Part shown: positions 32,799-34,598 of the stretch, one piece after another | How positions within the stretch are numbered: the first letter of the stretch is position 1 | Layout: each line of letters opens with the position of its first letter | Assembly (NCBI GenBank): GCA_035544835.1 | Contig: DASZZV010000388.1 | Location: forward strand, 1-34,598 | DNA: 34,598 nt | Source of the DNA: DASZZV01 sp035544835 | Lineage (GTDB): Bacteria; Acidobacteriota; Thermoanaerobaculia; Gp7-AA8 | Direction: 5' to 3' | Position numbers and translations under genes: made by a program | Notes under the pieces: generated by a model | Database searches by the model: none | What the model was told of the DNA's origin: nothing | What the model saw: the letters and a program-made list of their open reading frames with translations, nothing else

Positions 32799-33761
32799 TC
32801 AACTCACTTTCGAAAGAAATGGGTGGGCGAGGTCCTTCGTGGCCACAACCTCGGCCCCGCGGATCTGGTGCACAAGGTCGATGGACGGCCTAACGTCCTC
32901 GATTCCGAATCCCTTCCCGGCCAGAACGTTTTCGTAGACTCGGGTGTGGAGGTCGGTAAAGCCTTCCGTGAACTCCAACTCCTGACCGTCGATGGTGATG
33001 GAGCGGTGCGTCGTCTTGCGTTGTAGCAGGGCTTCGGGCGGGAGATCGGCGACATCGACAGAGAGGAACCATCGTACGCGCGCCCGCTCCAGCTCGATGT
33101 AGCCGGCCATGCGTCGATCGTTGGACAGATGCACCCGCACTTCTCCAACCGAGCCGAAGAGCCACAGGAGGAGGTCGAAAAAGTGGATTCCGATGTTCGT
33201 GGCGATACCGCCCGATTTCTCCGGCAGCCCCTTCCACGACACGTCGTACCAGGCCCCTCGGCCGGTGATGTAGGTCAGCGTCACGTCGTGCTGGGACGAG
33301 CTGCGAGTCGCCAGGAGCTGCTCCCTGAGCTTCACCAGGTGATCATGAAGACGGAGTTGCAGCACCGTGTTGATGCGGCCTCCAGTCTCCGCCTCGAGCT
33401 CCTGAAGGGCATCGAGGTTCCAGGGATTAATGACCAGCGGCTTCTCGCAGATTGCGTCGGCTCCGATGCGGAGCGCCAGCCGGCAGTGCGCGTCGTGGAG
33501 ATAGTTGGGTGAGCAGACCGACACGTAGTGGACGCGCTTCTCTTCACTCTCTCGTCGGAGCTTCTCGATGTGTCTGTCGAAGCGTTCGAACTCAGTGAAG
33601 AATCGAACGTCGAGCGAGTACTGATCGAGGATACCGACCGAGTCGCTCGGATCGAGAGCAGCAATCAATCTGTTCCCGGTCTCTCGGATGGCCTTCAGAT
33701 GCCTGGGAGCGATATAACCGGCGACCCCGGTTACGGCGAAGTTTCGGGAGTGGCTAGTCAT
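32799..33761 (-). CDS. wbpB: WbpB-like UDP-GlcNAcA 3-dehydrogenase (Gfo/Idh/MocA family)
   Basis: The 320-residue protein has an N-terminal Rossmann part (F-A-V-T-G-V-A-G-Y-I-A) and the family motif E-K-P (106-108). The substrate domain includes N-I-G-I-H-F-F-D-L-L. The N-terminus with A-P-R-H and the overall length match WbpB/WlbA, which oxidise the C3 hydroxyl of UDP-N-acetyl-glucosaminuronate using NAD. It is the first enzyme gene of the operon and overlaps the end of the regulator gene by 8 bp. The product is passed to the next two genes, wbpD- and wbpE-like. Confidence 0.91.
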   Translation of the reverse strand: MTSHSRNFAVTGVAGYIAPRHLKAIRETGNRLIAALDPSDSVGILDQYSLDVRFFTEFERFDRHIEKLRRESEEKRVHYVSVCSPNYLHDAHCRLALRIGADAICEKPLVINPWNLDALQELEAETGGRINTVLQLRLHDHLVKLREQLLATRSSSQHDVTLTYITGRGAWYDVSWKGLPEKSGGIATNIGIHFFDLLLWLFGSVGEVRVHLSNDRRMAGYIELERARVRWFLSVDVADLPPEALLQRKTTHRSITIDGQELEFTEGFTDLHTRVYENVLAGKGFGIEDVRPSIDLVHQIRGAEVVATKDLAHPFLSKVS

Positions 33762-34137
33762 GATTTACGGCCTCTGCAGAAAAGGAATCTCGGATCACCA
33801 CGACGCCGGCGTCACGTTGAAGCTGGGCGATCTCGTTGCGGAGGCGTTCGACTTCGCGCAGCTTCACATGAAGGAACTCCAGAGTGAGGCGGGCCTTTTC
33901 CTCGATTCCGTGGGGGGTGAGCATGTAGGCGTAAGCCATTTTCCGATGACTTTTCTTGAAGTTCCGAGCTTTTACGAGTCCCTTCTTCACGATGGCCGCA
34001 AGGCAGTAGTTCACCTTGCCCAGGCTGATGCCGAGGTGCGCGGCCAACTCACGCTGAGTGAGCGTAGGATCGCGCTGGATCAACTCCAGGAGCCTGAATC
34101 GGAGCTCATCGGAGAGCTGCCTGCGTTGTTCAACCAT
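33754..34137 (-). CDS. EPS-associated MarR-type transcriptional regulator
   Basis: With ATG at 34137 the protein is 127 residues: a winged-helix domain (about 8-70; L-T-Q-R-E-L-A-A-H-L-G-I-S-L-G-K-V-N-Y as recognition helix), the wing segment K-M-A-Y-A-Y-M-L-T-P-H-G, then a coiled coil (about 80-112). This is the pattern of the EPS-associated MarR regulators that head exopolysaccharide operons. It overlaps wbpB and so is the first gene of the operon. One of two copies of a 17-bp dyad overlaps its start codon and the other lies upstream, consistent with autoregulation. A longer frame to 34329 adds 64 residues that shadow the flavoprotein gene and is rejected. Confidence 0.92.
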   Translation of the reverse strand: MVEQRRQLSDELRFRLLELIQRDPTLTQRELAAHLGISLGKVNYCLAAIVKKGLVKARNFKKSHRKMAYAYMLTPHGIEEKARLTLEFLHVKLREVERLRNEIAQLQRDAGVVVIRDSFSAEAVNHD

Positions 34138-34143
34138 TGAACA
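34127..34143. promoter_or_regulatory. Candidate operator, copy 1 (over the regulator start codon)
   Basis: A 17-nt dyad (arms TGTTCAA and TTGAACA, centre CCA). It overlaps the ATG of the regulator gene at 34135-34137. Its flanks also resemble those of copy 2. Binding here would block translation initiation or transcription start. The role is inferred from symmetry and position. Confidence 0.6.
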
Positions 34144-34166
34144 TACTGTAGCGGAAAGCCTGCCGT

Positions 34167-34183
34167 TGTTCAACCGTTGAACA
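34167..34183. promoter_or_regulatory. Candidate operator, copy 2 (upstream)
   Basis: A perfect 17-nt palindrome with 8-nt arms (TGTTCAAC, GTTGAACA) and one centre base. It lies 40 bp centre-to-centre from copy 1, close to four helical turns, so two dimers could sit on one DNA face. Similarity with copy 1 extends beyond the dyad on both sides, pointing to duplication or strong selection. Confidence 0.65.
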
Positions 34184-34219
34184 TGACTTGCGAAAGGCGC
34201 CAGCAGGGCCAGCTGGCCC

Positions 34220-34598
34220 TCAACAGGCTGGGCTCTTTTCCAGAAGCGAGACCAGATAGCGCGCGAACGGAAACGACGTAGTGAAGCCAGGCGATACGGC
34301 ATTGAGCACATGCAGCGATCGCTGGCCACGCTCGACGGTAAAGTCCATCACCAACTCTTGCTTCTCGTTGTCGAAGAGTTGCGCACGGATTCCGACTTTG
34401 GTACTTCTGACGAGGTGATGCGCTTCGATGCGCGGTACGAGCGCCTGCGCCGCAGCAACGAACCGGCTCTTGAAAAAGCGGCTGGCTTCCTCGTGAACGA
34501 GCGTTCTGAACCCCTGCCGATTCGAGGCGTACTGCCGAAGGAGCGTTCCAGCGATCCGCGGAAGCTCGCCGGGGTCGATTCCATCGATTCCGGAGTAG
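34220..34598 (-). CDS. C-terminal part of an L-2-hydroxyglutarate-oxidase-like flavoprotein
   Basis: The minus-strand frame is open from the window edge to TGA at 34220-34222 and encodes the last 125 residues. Motifs V-G-I-R-A-Q-L-F-D, L-V-M-D-F and H-V-L-N-A-V-S-P-G-F-T match the C-terminal end of LhgO/L2HGDH-type FAD oxidoreductases, which oxidise L-2-hydroxyglutarate; the FAD-binding N-terminus is outside the window. Genes of this family often accompany exopolysaccharide loci, where the substrate may differ. It ends 82 bp before the regulator start on the same strand, so read-through into the operon is possible. The start codon is not in the window. Confidence 0.8.
   Translation of the reverse strand, partial: YSGIDGIDPGELPRIAGTLLRQYASNRQGFRTLVHEEASRFFKSRFVAAAQALVPRIEAHHLVRSTKVGIRAQLFDNEKQELVMDFTVERGQRSLHVLNAVSPGFTTSFPFARYLVSLLEKSPAC

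Noticed and set aside
34138..34329. 64-residue N-terminal extension of the EPS regulator
   Set aside because: The extension runs over the flavoprotein gene end and both candidate operators, and the family begins near the ATG at 34137.

Overview
This is a GC-rich bacterial chromosome segment. Shine-Dalgarno motifs, GTG and TTG starts and many 4-nt gene overlaps are visible, and there are no phage, plasmid or CRISPR genes. Exported methionine sulfoxide reductases, a KirBac-type channel, a SpoIIE-type phosphatase with an FHA domain, and dense palindromic intergenic repeats fit a Gram-negative soil or sediment bacterium. An Acidobacteriota-like lineage is my tentative guess; there is no marker gene to prove it.

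Left part (1-11.5 kb): ordinary accessory genes. A membrane protein (possibly cut by the window edge) is followed by a minus-strand cluster of three single-domain response regulators plus an alpha/beta hydrolase, then glgX, a KirBac potassium channel, exported MsrA, a DUF72 protein, exported MsrB and an FHA-GAF-PP2C phosphatase. The gaps hold several unrelated palindromic repeat elements: a two-copy composite element of about 230-240 bp, a 150-bp palindrome, a short GC-rich inverted repeat, a 7-bp tandem array inside larger inverted arms, and a 139-bp palindrome. None was seen to the right of 11.5 kb.

Middle part (11.8-20.9 kb): a surface-polysaccharide region in three blocks. There are two plus-strand genes (GT4 glycosyltransferase, polytopic membrane glycosyltransferase), two minus-strand genes (methyltransferase; a polytopic protein with a five-copy 12-residue repeat, possibly a polymerase) and three overlapping plus-strand genes (glycosyltransferase, flippase, GT4 glycosyltransferase). 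This block converges on the next one across a 347-bp non-coding stretch rich in hairpins, the least explained piece of DNA in the window.

Right part (21.3-34.6 kb): one long minus-strand polysaccharide operon, read from right to left. An EPS-associated MarR-type regulator with two copies of a 17-bp dyad at its 5' end is followed by WbpB-, WbpD- and WbpE-like enzymes (the route to UDP-2,3-diacetamido uronic acids), an SDR epimerase, a second DegT aminotransferase, a methyltransferase, an AsnB-like amidotransferase, a hexapeptide acyltransferase, then HisH-like, HisF-like and WbpG-like proteins and a second flippase. Most junctions overlap by 1-8 nt. The HisH/HisF/WbpG trio is the known set that turns an N-acetyl group on a nucleotide sugar into an acetamidino group; the HisF copy has lost the first catalytic aspartate of histidine biosynthesis. 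The locus therefore probably makes an amidinated, possibly also amidated, uronic-acid sugar for a surface glycan. WbpA- and WbpI-type genes are not in the window. Upstream of the regulator is the C-terminal end of an L-2-hydroxyglutarate-oxidase-like flavoprotein, cut by the right edge.
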